A stretch of DNA of 64,000 bases. Source: Volvox africanus (Eukaryota > Chlorophyta > Chlorophyceae > Chlamydomonadales > Volvocaceae). The translations under genes and the position numbers were made by a program. The notes under the pieces are model-generated. The model saw nothing but the letters and a program-made list of their open reading frames with translations, was not told where the DNA came from and ran no database searches. Of the stretch, positions 25,958-60,379 are shown in pieces; the stretch's first letter is position 1; the number at the start of each line of letters is the position of its first letter. The DNA is taken from assembly GCA_030268105.1 (NCBI GenBank), contig BSDZ01000014.1:1443001-1507000 (forward strand), given 5' to 3'.

Positions 25958-27131
25958 CTAGGTAACTTTTTAACCAGGCTGCTACGTTATCTATTTCTGC
26001 ATAACTGCTGCTGCATAACTGCTGCTGCTGCTGCTGCTGTCATTACAAATACGGTGACGACCGGGTAATGTACGGACATGAGCCATATGTATTTGCGTAA
26101 GGACAAACGAGAGGCGTTGAGTTAGCCGGCAGTGAGGATCAGTTTTCGTTGAAGTGGGGGAGTGTGTGATGGCAATGTGTGTTTGTGTTTTTGTTTGATT
26201 AGTTCGGGTAGTGACTTATGCGTGACCTTTCCATGGGGGATGTTATATGAGGATTGTCCTAGTGTTTGGATTGGTAAAGTAGCGGGCGATGTCAATGTGG
26301 CATTGGGATGGGTACGTGAGCTGAAGGCAGGGGAAATCCTTTCTGTGTCCCTAAGTGCATGTAGGTGATTGAACCAAATGATCAGCTTGTGATTGGGGAC
26401 GTGCGTAAAATGCAGCAACGTTGTTGATTTGTTTTGTCACACGCGTACGTTGGTCACCTGCCTGTGCGCATCGATCCATGAGGTATCATTGCAAGGCTAA
26501 ACAGAACTTCGGAATTAATTTTGGATTTCAATTCCACGTTACCTACACTATATGGGAACTAATAAAGAGGCGGTTGGCGGTTGGCGGCCCGTGGCCCTTA
26601 CATGCTTCATATTACGTGTGCTCAAGGGAACGAAGCTAAATATCTAAATATTATTAAGATAAATATTAACTGACTAACCGGCGAGCTCTTCCGCCTCGCC
26701 TCTCTTCCTCCGACGGATCAGTGCCGTACCTGCTCATCGACATAAAAGGGCTTCTTTCGGGCCTAACCGCAACCAACAAAGTGCCCAGCGGACTGAGTCC
26801 CCGCTCCGGCCTACAGCTCACACATATGATTTAATTATATTACTATATTATTATATTGTAAAATAACTGTTGATATTATACACGCGCCCGATAGCACGAG
26901 CACTGGCACCTTTCATGTCTGGTAACGCCATCCTGTCACGACCAATGAGGTTACCGCGCATGACCAGTATTGCGGCCTCCAGCATCAAGCAGCTATATGG
27001 TCAGACAATGAGTGTTAATTGTGGAGCCAAGTAGTCAGGCGTCTTTTGTATGGTGAACCAGAAGCTATTTGTGTTGTGGCCGGGTCGACCATCGACCATG
27101 ATGTCGACATCATCGTCAGACGTCAGCTAGC
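25958..27131. other. Intergenic region, no gene recognised
   Basis: Contains a (GCT)n tract at about 26007-26039 and AT-rich sequence near 26820-26880. The last about 250 bp may be part of the retrotransposon remnant that starts at 27132, but no conserved motif could be read there. Confidence 0.45.
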
Positions 27132-28330
27132 CATCCGCAGGCCAATGAGTTGATGGAACGGGCAGTGCAGACGTGCAAAAATGCGCTCCAGTGCATTGCG
27201 CAGGCAGGAGGCGGCAATCATGAATGGTACAGACATCTGGCCGACATCACGCTGGGTTACAACAGCTCAGCGCAGGCATCTTCCCATTTGGCGCCCTATC
27301 ATATCATGCATGCTGCGTAGCGGATAGTAGTATCCCGCCAGCTCTTAAGGAGCGGTTTGCTGAGGGGGTCAACTTGGATGATCAAGAGGCGGCAGCTAAT
27401 CCTGTGTTCTAGTTCTGTGCAGCGGCGGTATGCCAGCACATGGCCATGGCAGACAGCAACCTCTTGATTGCACAGCATCGGGACATCCTTCGTTACGCAA
27501 GGATAAGGGAGGGGTGCCGTACTACCTTGCTTACACCGTTTTAAGATCGGAGACTACGTGTATCACCACAACACAACACGACGGCACATGTGACGCTGCG
27601 CCCGCACGCAAAACCGGAGATACTTCGCGTCACAGAGGTGCGGCCAACAGGCGTGCTTGTTTTAGAGGGTCGTTGTGGGAAAACCATTACGGCGCATGTC
27701 ACCATTGCACGCCACGCCATCTTCCCATCAATGATCATCACGTGGACCCCAGGTTATCACGACCATCAACCCAGTTTGAATTGTGAGATCTGCAGCTTTC
27801 CTGATGGAGAGGAGTGGATGCTCTTATGTGAAAGCTGTGGCACGGGATGGCACACTTATTGCCTACGACCCCCATTGCGGCAGATACCTGAGGATGAATG
27901 GGTTTGGCCCCTTGTACGGCTAAAGGAGTCAGCGTGGGTGATTTGCATGCGGCAGGTCCTGGCCTCTCATGTAGCAAAAGCATCTTCAGCCGCCGAAGCA
28001 TTTACAGGAGTTGCAGGGGGCAGTCATTATGAAGGAGTCACATGGACGCAGACGCCGCAGTACGGCCCATCTCGGAGTGGCGTCTTACAAGGGTAAACAG
28101 GGTCGTTCATATCGTTTCCAGGTTGTTTATGATGACGGCTCAGTGGACTTGCTTGGGGTGACACAGCTGCGAAATCGCCTGGCTCCTAAGCAGCATGCGT
28201 CGAAAACACTCAAGGCGAACTTCAGCCAAATGCAGATGCCTTCCACCTGGCAGCTGGATGATCCGCTGCAGCTGGAGATTGCAGTCGGTGGGGACATGCC
28301 TGGCGAACATAATGCCTACAAAACATTGTG
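27132..28330 (+). pseudogene. Decayed Ty3/gypsy-type pol 3' end: integrase C-terminal part plus PHD finger
   Basis: 27132-27320 reads HPQANELMERAVQTCKNAL then EWYRHLADITLGYNSSAQASS, the conserved end of an integrase core, and stops at TAG. After frame changes come PALKERFAEGV and a GDYVYHHNTTRRH segment (the small beta domain after the core). Next is a PHD finger CEICSFPDGEEWMLLCESC, GTGWHTYC, RPPL at about 27786-27880, whose final Cys pair is lost (WVWPLV where WxCPxC is expected). YRFQVVYDDGSVDLLG follows near 28120. Several frameshifts and stops make it non-functional. No LTRs were found around it. Confidence 0.75.
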
Positions 28331-31300
28331 TTGAGTACCGCACTTTCACTTGGACGGATCCGTCCGTACCCGGTGACTGTACGGAAGGTTAATATGCTTT
28401 TTAATGTGCAAGTGCTGGACCATGCTGGTACTATATCTTTACCATATAGGTGGGCTGAAAAGACGTGTTGCTGCAGCTCAGGGCTGCAGCATGCACATTC
28501 AAGTACCTTTCTAGAAGGCCGGACCTGAAGGCGCTGGAGCCCAAGGCGTTGGTGCAGGCGTGAAAGGACGGTTTGGGAACGAAGGTCATTGCGGTTGATG
28601 TGGGCTGTGAGGTTCTGGATCTCATTTTTCCTTCGATTTCGCAGTTTGCAGGCGTCTTAGCTCTTGCTTGCGTATGTACAGCTACTTGGCGGAAGCAGTT
28701 TACGTCAGGATGCAGTGGCTTCTTGGTCACCAGGGACCAGCTATATAAGCCCGAACGTTTTGCCAATGTGGTGTATGATGTTTGGTACCTCAATTCCCCC
28801 ACCTTATTCAAACGGTCGTACATGTATACATGCATTCCTGCTGCTGCACTATCATGCAGCTGTGCGACGTCAAAAATGAAGCTGCGACCCGCCCGCGCTA
28901 TCCAGCAGCCAGTCCATGAGAAGCCATTTTGCTTCGTTCATCTTCCTACAGATACCTCGCTCCACCCTATCGCTCGCGCATTATTCTCACACCTGCATGT
29001 CTATTCCACATCAGTGATAAGTAATAGATGGCGTGCATGGACACTAATCCTCTCCTGACTGCCAAAACTATGATGGCCGCAGCCCTTTGCTTGGGATGTT
29101 TATAATAAGCAAAAGCCATTCGAGGCAAATAAAGGGAATGGCTGATGATTCCCCGTCTGCCGATGACTAATGCTGCTGCTGCTCACATTTCTTTCATTCC
29201 TGATGCAAAGTGGCTGGACGAATTAAGTACAAGCATAATGCAAGGTTTGCGTGTATAATTTTATGTAAACGGATTTTTGAACTAGACAGAAAGTACGAGC
29301 AAATTTAAGTCCAGTCGAACGATACCCAGTCGAATAGGGCCGAACGAGAAACAGGATGACGGATAGTGAGGCAGCGACAGACACACAACGACGGACAACA
29401 GTAGTGACGGACTGTGACGGGCTCCGTCATCGCTCGCACTTTCAGAGGGAGTCAGAATCCAACCAATCTACGGGATACACAGCTACGAGTAAAATAGCCT
29501 TCTTTCTGATGCTCGTAAACATAACTTCATTTTTGGGTACAGTAGCAGTGCTGGATTATATATAGAAATGTCGCAATCTTAAATCCACCATGACCGCTAA
29601 TGTTTATTATTCGTAATATACGAATTATTATTTAATATTATACAACATCATGTTAGAATACAAGTACTCAGCTTCGCTACTCAACGTGCGAGCGTCCCAT
29701 ACGTACGCCATACATCGGCGCGGTTTTGCAACGGTGTACTTGTTCTTTATTCCGTCACTATAGCTGTAGGAAGCCATCTTTACACCCACTCATCAGCAGT
29801 TACTGCACGTAACCCCGTCGCGTCGCTCGGCGGTAGAGCTGGCTCGTCAGGTTGTTGCGTGGAGCCGTGCGCTTTCGGAGCTGACATGTAGGATTGGTAC
29901 GGAACATGGCGTTTCATTGCTGGACGTACGTCGTTTTTTACAAGCAAGTGAAATGAATGGCAACCAGCTGGACATACTTACGACGACATAGAGTGATTCA
30001 TGTATTGTCAGTAATTGCGCGATAGCAATTCTAAACAAGCCAGCAGCTACATAGAGCAAGGTAAGAAAGCCTACCTTCAAAGCCACGCTATTCCGTCTCA
30101 ATGAATTTCTTCCGAGATAATTGTTACTAAGATTATTGTGTGATGGATGCATGCATTTCTACAGCAGCAGGCTCATCAAGAGGGCTCATTAAGCCGACGA
30201 CGGACAGCAGCAGACCCGCACGCAGCTTTCATCCGCCGAAAAGCTTTTTGCCGCTGCTGCAAAAAACTAAAACGTACGTGCGTGGAAGAGTACGCATTTG
30301 CTTTCTTGTCGCGTCCAACGTCACTCGACCGTGCAACCGTGTGTGCGTGACATCATTAATACTATTATTGCACAAATCCTACTTATCTATCCTAGCTAGT
30401 ATTAAGCTTTCATTAACTAAAAGAAAGGACGGAGGCAGCAGGCAATGTTTACGTCGTCCATCGCATACTCGCTCGTCGCTCGGAGTGAGCTTATGCATGT
30501 GCATGGTTGGCACTGTTATATGTTATATATAATAATTACAATCTAGCTTATGGAAGCTAGCTACAATATATCCTGAGCTCGTAAACTTTGTTGCTTATGT
30601 ATACGTACGCATCCGTTAGTGAGGGTAGGGTAACAAACGAGCCTCAGGGCCCTACTACCCCTTCCATGGTATGCATCGATCCCGTACGCATGCATGGTTG
30701 GGCTATGTACTATGCAGCGGTTCTCTAGTAAACTACGTACCTTCGCCCACAAATATTAATAGGTAATCATGAGATAAGCATGATACCTAAAAAGCTAGCG
30801 ATACGCCTAAGCAGATCGCCATACATCTTGTTAGGTGAACCAACATTAAAGTCACCCAGGTGGCGTGCTTTGGCCAACAGACACTAAGTATTACAATACA
30901 AATTGTTCGGCGTACGTAAATATGGCTGGTACACATGTATGTTTGCATGCATGCATAACAGCAGCGTGCAGCAGGTTCACCCTCTCATGTTGGTACGTAA
31001 TAATAAATCAGATTTATTAAAACCTGATTTAAAACTATTAATCATAAATCAACAGCAGCAACTAGGGTCTATTAACGTGAGTGAGAGAGAGCGCTTAAAA
31101 CTGAAAACCTAGCTGGCTTACGGCGCTCAAAGTTTGCAATCCAAACTAAGGACTACTATGCATACGTAAGAACTTCGTGAGACCCAAGCACGCCGCCGCA
31201 CGCAATTGCAGTAGGCACGATCAGTACGTATTTATGCCTTAAACACGATGAGGGCGCGCGACCCCACAAGCAATAATAATCTGGCACGCACTTTGGTATG

Positions 31301-31662
31301 TAGCTCGGAAGGATGCAGCAACACTCAAACCTATCTACATGTCACACAACATGATACATCTATCTTCCATATTTGTTATAAGGGAATAACGTAATAAATT
31401 TATTTTTAAATAAACCTTGAGGGCCGGATGGACCTAGCTCATAGGCCCTGTGCTATATATGCATATATCATCAGATATATACATGTGTGTGTGTGTATAG
31501 CTGATGATGCCACTTACCTTGTATGTGCTCTCTCGTCCCATCCATCCTCATTAATCCTTCGCAATGTGATTAATAAGCCATGGATTGTATGATCATAGTT
31601 TGCTCCAGCATTACGTAATTAGTTTATTAACGTAGTTGTGATACCGTGAGTGGTGATGGTAC
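28331..31662. other. Gene-poor upstream region of the galaxin-like gene
   Basis: No supportable exon or family motif. AT content rises towards 30-31.5 kb, with many GCATGCATGC-type palindromes (for example 30946-30956) and a TATATG/GTGTGT microsatellite near 31454-31500. Any promoter of the gene starting at 31663 would be here, but no element is distinguishable. Confidence 0.45.
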
Positions 31663-54380
<22,718 letters not shown>

Positions 54381-54802
54381 TAAGGATAACGTGGTACCTC
54401 TCGGCTTTATAATAATGATGATGATGATGATCAACTTCTTATGTATCACCAAGCTTGTTTGGTGTTTGCATGTATGTACGTTTACTACTTGCAAGTAGCT
54501 GTGCTGGGTAAATGTTGACGACCCCTATTATTATGGATCATGCTTCGCCCCTATGCCGTATGCATTGTCGAATCTAGTAAAGGTTAAGTTGCTTCACGCA
54601 GCCGCGGGTTACATTAGTTAAGTACGCACGTATGGTGAATAATGATTGCTGTTTGTTAGTTGGTGCTCATCATCAGTGCTTGATTCAATTGCGCAGCACC
54701 GGTAGTTCTCTGGGAAAAGGAATAATAACATCGTCGCCACAGCGACAACATAGGCATTGTTCATGCATATTTCCGCACCTAGGAGTACTGTGTGCAAAGT
54801 CA

Positions 54803-54807
54803 TGTAA
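54803..54807 (+). promoter_or_regulatory. Candidate polyadenylation signal TGTAA of the galaxin-like gene
   Basis: TGTAA lies 423 nt after the TAA of the terminal exon, comparable with the other genes of the window. Confidence 0.45.
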
Positions 54808-54815
54808 GCAATATG

Positions 54816-54817
<2 letters not shown>

Positions 54818-54853
<36 letters not shown>

Positions 54854-54888
54854 CATTCACACACACACGCGCACACACACACACACAT

Positions 54889-54941
<53 letters not shown>

Positions 54942-54943
54942 CA
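54818..54943. repeat. (CT)n, (CA)n and (TA)n microsatellite cluster
   Basis: About 32 bp of CT, then CACACGCACA-type dinucleotides to about 54929, then (AT)n. Open frames through it on both strands are artefacts. Confidence 0.95.
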
Positions 54944-55263
54944 TGGCGCCTGATGCTATTGTGAATTCCCTCCTTACATTCCTCCCCTTCCCCATGAAAG
55001 AAGACAAGGCTGACCCGGCTGACCCAAGGCATACATACATGGCTATCGTCAGGGAGTTAAAATCAAAGGTCTTACGGTGGCGTCCGCATTCCTTCAATTC
55101 CTGTTTCAAACTACCAAATCAGCGATGCAGACGCATTCCGGTGACACGTGCATCTGGTGGCCGTACTGAAGACCACAGCTGTTATGACGAGACATAGAGC
55201 ATCCATCCACCGCAACATGGTCACGAAAGCCAGAACAACGAACAACGATTTATCCAGTCTATC
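54944..55263. other. Short interval between the galaxin-like gene and retrotransposon A
   Basis: No gene recognised; it ends at the 5' LTR of element A. Confidence 0.4.
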
Positions 55264-56096
55264 TGTTGTGCTACGGTTCGTTTCCTGCCGATGCGTAGGT
55301 CGATGCGACCCTACGAGGCGAAGTGTTATCTTGATGAATGCATGAATGACTATTGCATATGAATGAACCTGCATGATATAGATGTATTCGCATACATTTA
55401 TATATGCATTTGGCATGTTATCATTATCCATCACGACATCGCATCATGGCAAATCCGCCTAGCATGCATGAAATACCGAATCATTGAAGTGCGCATTATG
55501 CTCGTGCTATGAAACTATAAGTAATATTATTTGATATAATATTACTTCATTACAGCACACGTTGAGAGCGCCGCACTCGTCGCGATGCATGCCTTGCAAC
55601 CGAATATCGTTATTCGGACCCTTGCATCATGCGAATGCCGGAAAGGCTTATACGTTGTTATACATGGACATCACCTATAGGCAGTAGGGTTGTCACACTT
55701 AGGATCGGCCTCCTAGTGTGAATCGTACGGCATCGCGATGCTACGAGTATAACAGATGCGAGGACGGCTAAGCAAGAGAAGAGATTCGACACCGGAGAAC
55801 ACTCGTGTGTTCTACGCTATTATTACTATACGCTATTCTACTTAGCCCGAGCTAAGCCTAAACTTCGCTATTCACCGCCGCGTGATGATTGCTTGCTTCC
55901 GGCGCTGACAGCGATTACGTCCATTGCACCGCTTCGATCTGTAAGACTGTAAGTTATATCTCTTCTTGTTTGAAGTCTTCCGCTGTCTCTGTTTGCTCGC
56001 GCTTGTCTTGCTGTACTTGCAAGTGCTCGCGCATTGGTGTCGCAAGCCTTCAGACGCGCAGATACTGATGAGCAAACACGAAGGAGAGGTACGACA
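55264..56096 (+). mobile_element. 5' LTR of Ty3/gypsy element A
   Basis: The start TGTTGTG and end TACGACA match the termini of the solo LTR at 49780-50577 (read on the minus strand). Internal blocks align along the length (833 versus 798 bp). The exact start is inferred from that alignment. A primer-binding site follows 3 nt after the end. Confidence 0.75.
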
Positions 56097-56099
56097 AAT

Positions 56100-56112
56100 T
56101 GGTATCGAGACA
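56100..56112 (+). other. Primer-binding site of element A
   Basis: TGGTATCGAGACA begins 3 nt after the LTR. It resembles the initiator-Met-tRNA-type TGGTATC... binding site of plant LTR elements and is shared with element B. Confidence 0.65.
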
Positions 56113-56163
56113 GGTTCGTTGCCTAACTGTCTCTTTGTGTCTAATCGGAAGTAGGTTCTTTCT

Positions 56164-56597
56164 ATGGCGAGCTCCAGCGACGAACCACGAGGACCGCTAG
56201 ATACTTTCGCCGAAGACCTAGGCCGCGCCGTTTTGGACGCCGCCGCTTCCGGTTTGTAATTGTTTAATTGCTTTTACTTAGATTGCTGCACTTGTTGTGT
56301 AAGTGTACGCTCTGAGTCGCAGGTAATCTCAGTGCACCGGCATTACTTTCCGCGGCGACTGAGACCGGCTTTCGTCCGGACCATTTGGCGACTCTCATCG
56401 CCCAAACTACGGAGATCAGGACTCAGCTGGGCAAGTACTTGCTGAGTTTACTGAATCTTCTCAAGAGTACTGTCGGTAGGCTCACCGAATTGCTTTGTAC
56501 TCTTGCCTTTGCGATAGAAGTCGGCTTCTATTACGCAAACCTAGGGTATCGCTTCATGCTCCATGTCCGCGGAACACGACGATACGCCACACACTAG
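56164..56597 (+). CDS. Predicted two-exon ORF upstream of gag, element A
   Basis: Exon 1 is 56164-56251 (MASSSDEPRGPLD...) and exon 2 is 56323-56597; the intron is 71 nt, GTTTGT...CGCAG. The spliced frame gives about 120 residues and overlaps the gag start by 35 nt in a different frame. Exon 2 contains LATLIAQTTEIRTQLGKYLL, which resembles the same region of element B's ORF. No known family. Unspliced, only 31 codons are open. Confidence 0.45.
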
Positions 56598-57797
56598 CCT
56601 AGCTAGCCAACCCGATTTTGTTGTGGCTGCTAGAGCGCCGGATAGAGGTCTTGAGACTGTTGGCACGCGAGCCACTCAAGAGCCCCTTTTCCTTCAGACC
56701 CCTGCTCACTTAATTGTGCCGCATTCAACAGTTAACACCAATATGGACAACACTGCTGGACCAAGGGTTCTGCCATTACCTCAAGCTCGAGGGCATGATG
56801 ACATCCCTGAGGTGATGAGATTGTCAATTCCCGTTCCTAGGCTCAATATCTCGCTAACTGAAAAGACAGCAGGACATAGCATGGCTGATGCAACTCGTGT
56901 GTACGCGCGTGACGCTAAAAAGTATCTCCAGGCTGTTCATGGTGGCGATAATGATGGTATCAGGTGTCTCTTCGTTGGTAACACCCTCGAGGGCTCAGCG
57001 AAGGACTGGTATCGTGAATGGACCACCGCCCGGGGCGACTATACTTTTGACGAGATTGCGCCGCTTTGCTCGCACAGTTCACTACTGAGGTTCAAGCACG
57101 TGATGTGGAGGCTCGTAAGGTTTTGGCAGCCGGTAGCTACCACATGCGTCGGGGTGAAAATGTACCTGCGTACCAGTCACGCTTTGAAGCACTTGTGACC
57201 CCCATTGCTGATCTCACTGAAACCGAGCGTGTCTTTTGGTTTAGGCGAGGCCTGACGAAACTTTTGGCTAAATGGTGCGCTACTGACTTGGCTGGGGTGC
57301 TGATCAAGTCGTATGATGCCTTGGTCACTTTTGCTAAGGGTACGGAGATACGACTCCTTGCCGGTGAGGAAGAAGTCAAGTCTGTCCCTCGTGCAAATGC
57401 CGTGCAAGTGCAGGATCCGCTTGGGGAAGCTGTAGCTCTCGACCAGGAACTCGGAGCGACCCACCCCACGCCTACTGCCGCGACGCGACACAGCAACCGG
57501 CAACGCCAGGCACGCGGGGGCGCTAGCTCGGGTGTCCGCGGGTCAGGAGGAGCAGGTCCGAGCTTGGACCCGGCTAAGAGCAGGAAGCGTGGTGGTGCGC
57601 CGTCGTCGGCAGCCGCACAGCACTCTGACCCCAATGTGAAGCGGACTTGCACGGATGACTCATTTATGCCAAAATGGAATTGCAATCGTTCCGAGTTCGA
57701 ACGTCGGAAAGCGGCCAATGTTTGTCTACGGTGCGCGGAGAGTCATCCTACGAAGGATTGCCCGTTACTGCCGCCGTTTGTACCTCAGCCGAAATAG
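56563..57797 (+). pseudogene. gag of element A, frameshifted
   Basis: Starts MSAEHDDTPHT. The capsid-like region includes AKDWYREWTTARGDYTFDE, then the frame changes at about 57060-57070 before the stretch ending in AYQSRFEALV, so an indel has broken it. The C-terminal part has a zinc knuckle CLRCAESHPTKDC (CX2CX3HX4C, one residue shorter than the usual CX2CX4HX4C). It ends at TAG (57795-57797) with pol following in the same frame. Comparison with the intact gag of element B shows the break clearly. Confidence 0.85.
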
Positions 57798-59071
57798 GGG
57801 CTTGCCCGGGTTCCTGTAGAGGGGGCACCACCCGGGATTTCTGAACTAACGCATGGTCGGTGGTCATCCCTGTTGTCTATCAATCTGTCTAACCACGTGG
57901 TTTTGTTCATCCCCTCGTCTCTGCGTGAGATGTCGGAACAGTTGGCCGTTTACAGGAGATGTAGGCGTCAATATCCAGGCACCGCCGCATGTGTATTACT
58001 CCCTGCTTTCTGTCGGCGCAAGGCAGAGGCATCGTTGAGGGGTATGCGGTGTGTCCACCAGTTCGAGCCGGGCACCATTTTGTTTAATGGTGTGGATTGG
58101 GAGGGTATGCTGGCTCCGTGGTCAGGGACATCCTACTCAGTTGACGTTTGGTACGAAGCTCCTGATGAGGGTGCCATAGGTTACGGACCCGCCCTAAGTG
58201 CACTAACGTTATCTGCTGGGCAGTCGCTCGTAGATAACCGTGTCCCAGTGGTTCAGATCGGTTTGAATGGCCGTACTCTGAAGGCACTTGTTGACACCGG
58301 TGCCAGCGACGACTTCATCTCTGTCGCAGAGGTAAATGTGCTGGGGTTGACCCCAGAGTCATCTGATTGTCCACAGGTTACCCTTGCTGACGGGGGTAAG
58401 CATCCCATCGTGGGCAGGATTACCCTTAGCCTATTGATAGGCCCTTTGCGTGTTGTGACCCGGCCGTACGTGCTGCAGGGCTTAGCAGAGACTGCACCGT
58501 ACATAATGGGGTCTTCGACATTACGGCAGTACCGTGCGCGCATCGACATGGAGACCGCAACCCTGCATATGTGCAAGGGTACTCTGTCGATTAAGGTACC
58601 TTTCCTGTCGTTCGAACATGTCACACCAAAGGAGGGCGAAGCTGAGGCGGTGCCTATGGTTAATTTCGCTGTGACCGCAATGGCCGCGCGAATCGAACCA
58701 GAGCTAGTCGGGCGTAAGGAGGCCGTCGGTTTGTTACGGAAGGGTGCCCACGGACTGCTTTTGAGGCCGCGGGTGGGCTGTTGTGCCACCACCGCGCAGA
58801 TTTCTGTGGATCCTGAGGTTGAGGCCCTACTGTCACAGTATGAGGACGTCTTTAAAGATATCCCTGGCCTACCACCTATGCGTCCTGTTGATCACACAAT
58901 CCCTCTCATGCCTGGAGCGCAGCCTACGGCCCGGCCAATGTACAGGTTGAGTGCATTGGAGCTGGACGAGGTAAAGCGCCAGGTGATGGATTTGCTCGCG
59001 AAGGGTATGATACGCCCCAGCACATCCCCGTATTCTGCACCGATTTTGTTTGTCGGTAAGAAGGATGGGAC
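57798..59071 (+). pseudogene. pol of element A (protease, start of reverse transcriptase), interrupted by element B
   Basis: In frame with gag after a TAG. It contains a retropepsin-like aspartic protease motif ALVDTGASDDFIS and GSSTLRQYRARID. The reverse-transcriptase N-terminus reads MYRLSALELDEVKRQV, then GMIRPSTSPYSAPILFVGKK. Homology stops at GGGAC (59067-59071), where the LTR of element B begins. About 50 residues present in element B just after the stop codon are missing here. Confidence 0.9.
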
Positions 59072-59494
59072 TGTTGTATCCTTAATGCATTTCGGGAATT
59101 CATTAAGATATAATAATTATCTGTTTATTATTTTATAATATAATATATTTAATTATCATATTAACTGTTTCATGTTTCCATCTGGCATTCGATTTGTGGA
59201 TTTGGTCTCGGCTGTCGACGACCAATACTAACCGACTTCCTGAAACATCCGAACCTGTCGGTTACTCCATAACCTGTATGGAATGGGCCATTTACCGCCT
59301 GAATGGTAAATGGTGGAACATCTGGTTCCTGGTTCACTGAATCTCCGGTTGTAGTGGTGACTTCTGAAGGTCACGCCCGGTTCGAGGCCTTATGGTCTCT
59401 CAAGTACGACCTAGTCGGCGGCTCTACTTAATCGGGCTCTGGCACAACAACCGGTATCTTTTGATACCACCCTTCGTGGGTACCATATACAACA
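59072..59494 (+). mobile_element. 5' LTR of Ty3/gypsy element B, inserted into pol of element A
   Basis: 423 bp, TGTTGTATCC...TATACAACA. The preceding GGGAC is the expected 5-bp duplicated target; its partner lies beyond the window. The LTR is shorter than and largely unlike that of element A, so the two are related but distinct families. Confidence 0.85.
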
Positions 59495-59497
59495 AGC

Positions 59498-59510
59498 TGG
59501 TATCGAGACC
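59498..59510 (+). other. Primer-binding site of element B
   Basis: TGGTATCGAGACC, 3 nt after the LTR end, nearly identical in sequence and spacing to element A. Confidence 0.7.
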
Positions 59511-59641
59511 GTTCCTCCCTGGGACGTCTCGTCAAGTCTTCCGCTGAAATCGTTCAAGCCTTCTCAAGTCTTTCTGTGGTAACTGCTCAAGCCACTCTAA
59601 CCGCGCAACGCGCTCAAGCCACTCAAGCTGCCCTTTTATAA

Positions 59642-60379
59642 ATGGACATCGACCACGATCTTCCTCCTGCCGACATCCCTCTGGACATGGAGACATTGCC
59701 TGAGGAGCTGAGCGCCGCCATTTTCGCTGCGGCTACCACCGGTCTGTAATATTCACGAAATTAGTCTAGTGACACTTAGAACCTGCTCTCTGTGAGTTTG
59801 GCTGTGCTTTCTGTTAAAGTCAATCTCTAAGTTAGTCGCGGTCAACGTGGCTCGCGACCTAGACAATTCTGCCTTCTCTGTTATGTAATATCTTCCTGCA
59901 ACACTGCTTTCTATCTAGAACTTGTATTGCAGTTTTGCTGAGGAATCCCTGTAGTTGCGGGTTCGATAGTACCTTCGCATCGAATCCAACGAGGAGTCGA
60001 CTTCGTGAATTCACTTCGGCTTTCACTAATACATATATATCTCTATTACTTGAAAGGTATTGTGTTTGTTCCAACCGCCGTGAGTGCTTCTGCAGTGTCA
60101 ACACCTCAGACCCTTCGGAGCGGCACTTCTGCCCAGTCACTCCGATCCATCGCAAATCAACTTCACGCGCGGACTTCAAAATTTTTGAAGTTCATCGAAG
60201 GCATCCAAGCGTTGGGTAGGCCCTGGTCCTTGCCTTTGCTTTGCCTTTCGCCAGAACAGTCACTCGCAGTTCGATCTGTTAGGCTTTCAGGCATACAATA
60301 TGCAAGCCTCGAACTTAGCGAATGCTGTCTCGGCTCTTGCTGCCAACACCTTTCAGTTCGTTGGCCGGATTGCTGCTAA
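59642..60379 (+). CDS. Predicted two-exon ORF upstream of gag, element B
   Basis: Exon 1 is 59642-59741 (MDIDHDLPPADIPLD...) and exon 2 is 60096-60379; the intron is 354 nt, GTCTGT...TGCAG. The spliced frame continues STPQTLRSGTSAQ then LRSIANQLHARTSKFLKFI and ends inside gag, overlapping its start by 80 nt. Exon position, phase and relative frame to gag match element A. Unspliced exon 1 stops after 35 codons. Confidence 0.45.

Noticed and set aside
28573..29058. 161-codon open frame downstream of the gypsy remnant
   Set aside because: No recognised motif and uneven composition; it may be further decayed retroelement sequence but cannot be supported as a gene.
54618..55109. Open frames of Cys/Val or His/Thr repeats
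   Set aside because: Translations of CA, CT and TA microsatellites.
57873..59138. An independent pol gene starting at TTG 57873
   Set aside because: Homology with element B extends upstream to the gag TAG in the same frame, so no new start is needed; the frame after 59071 is LTR sequence of element B.
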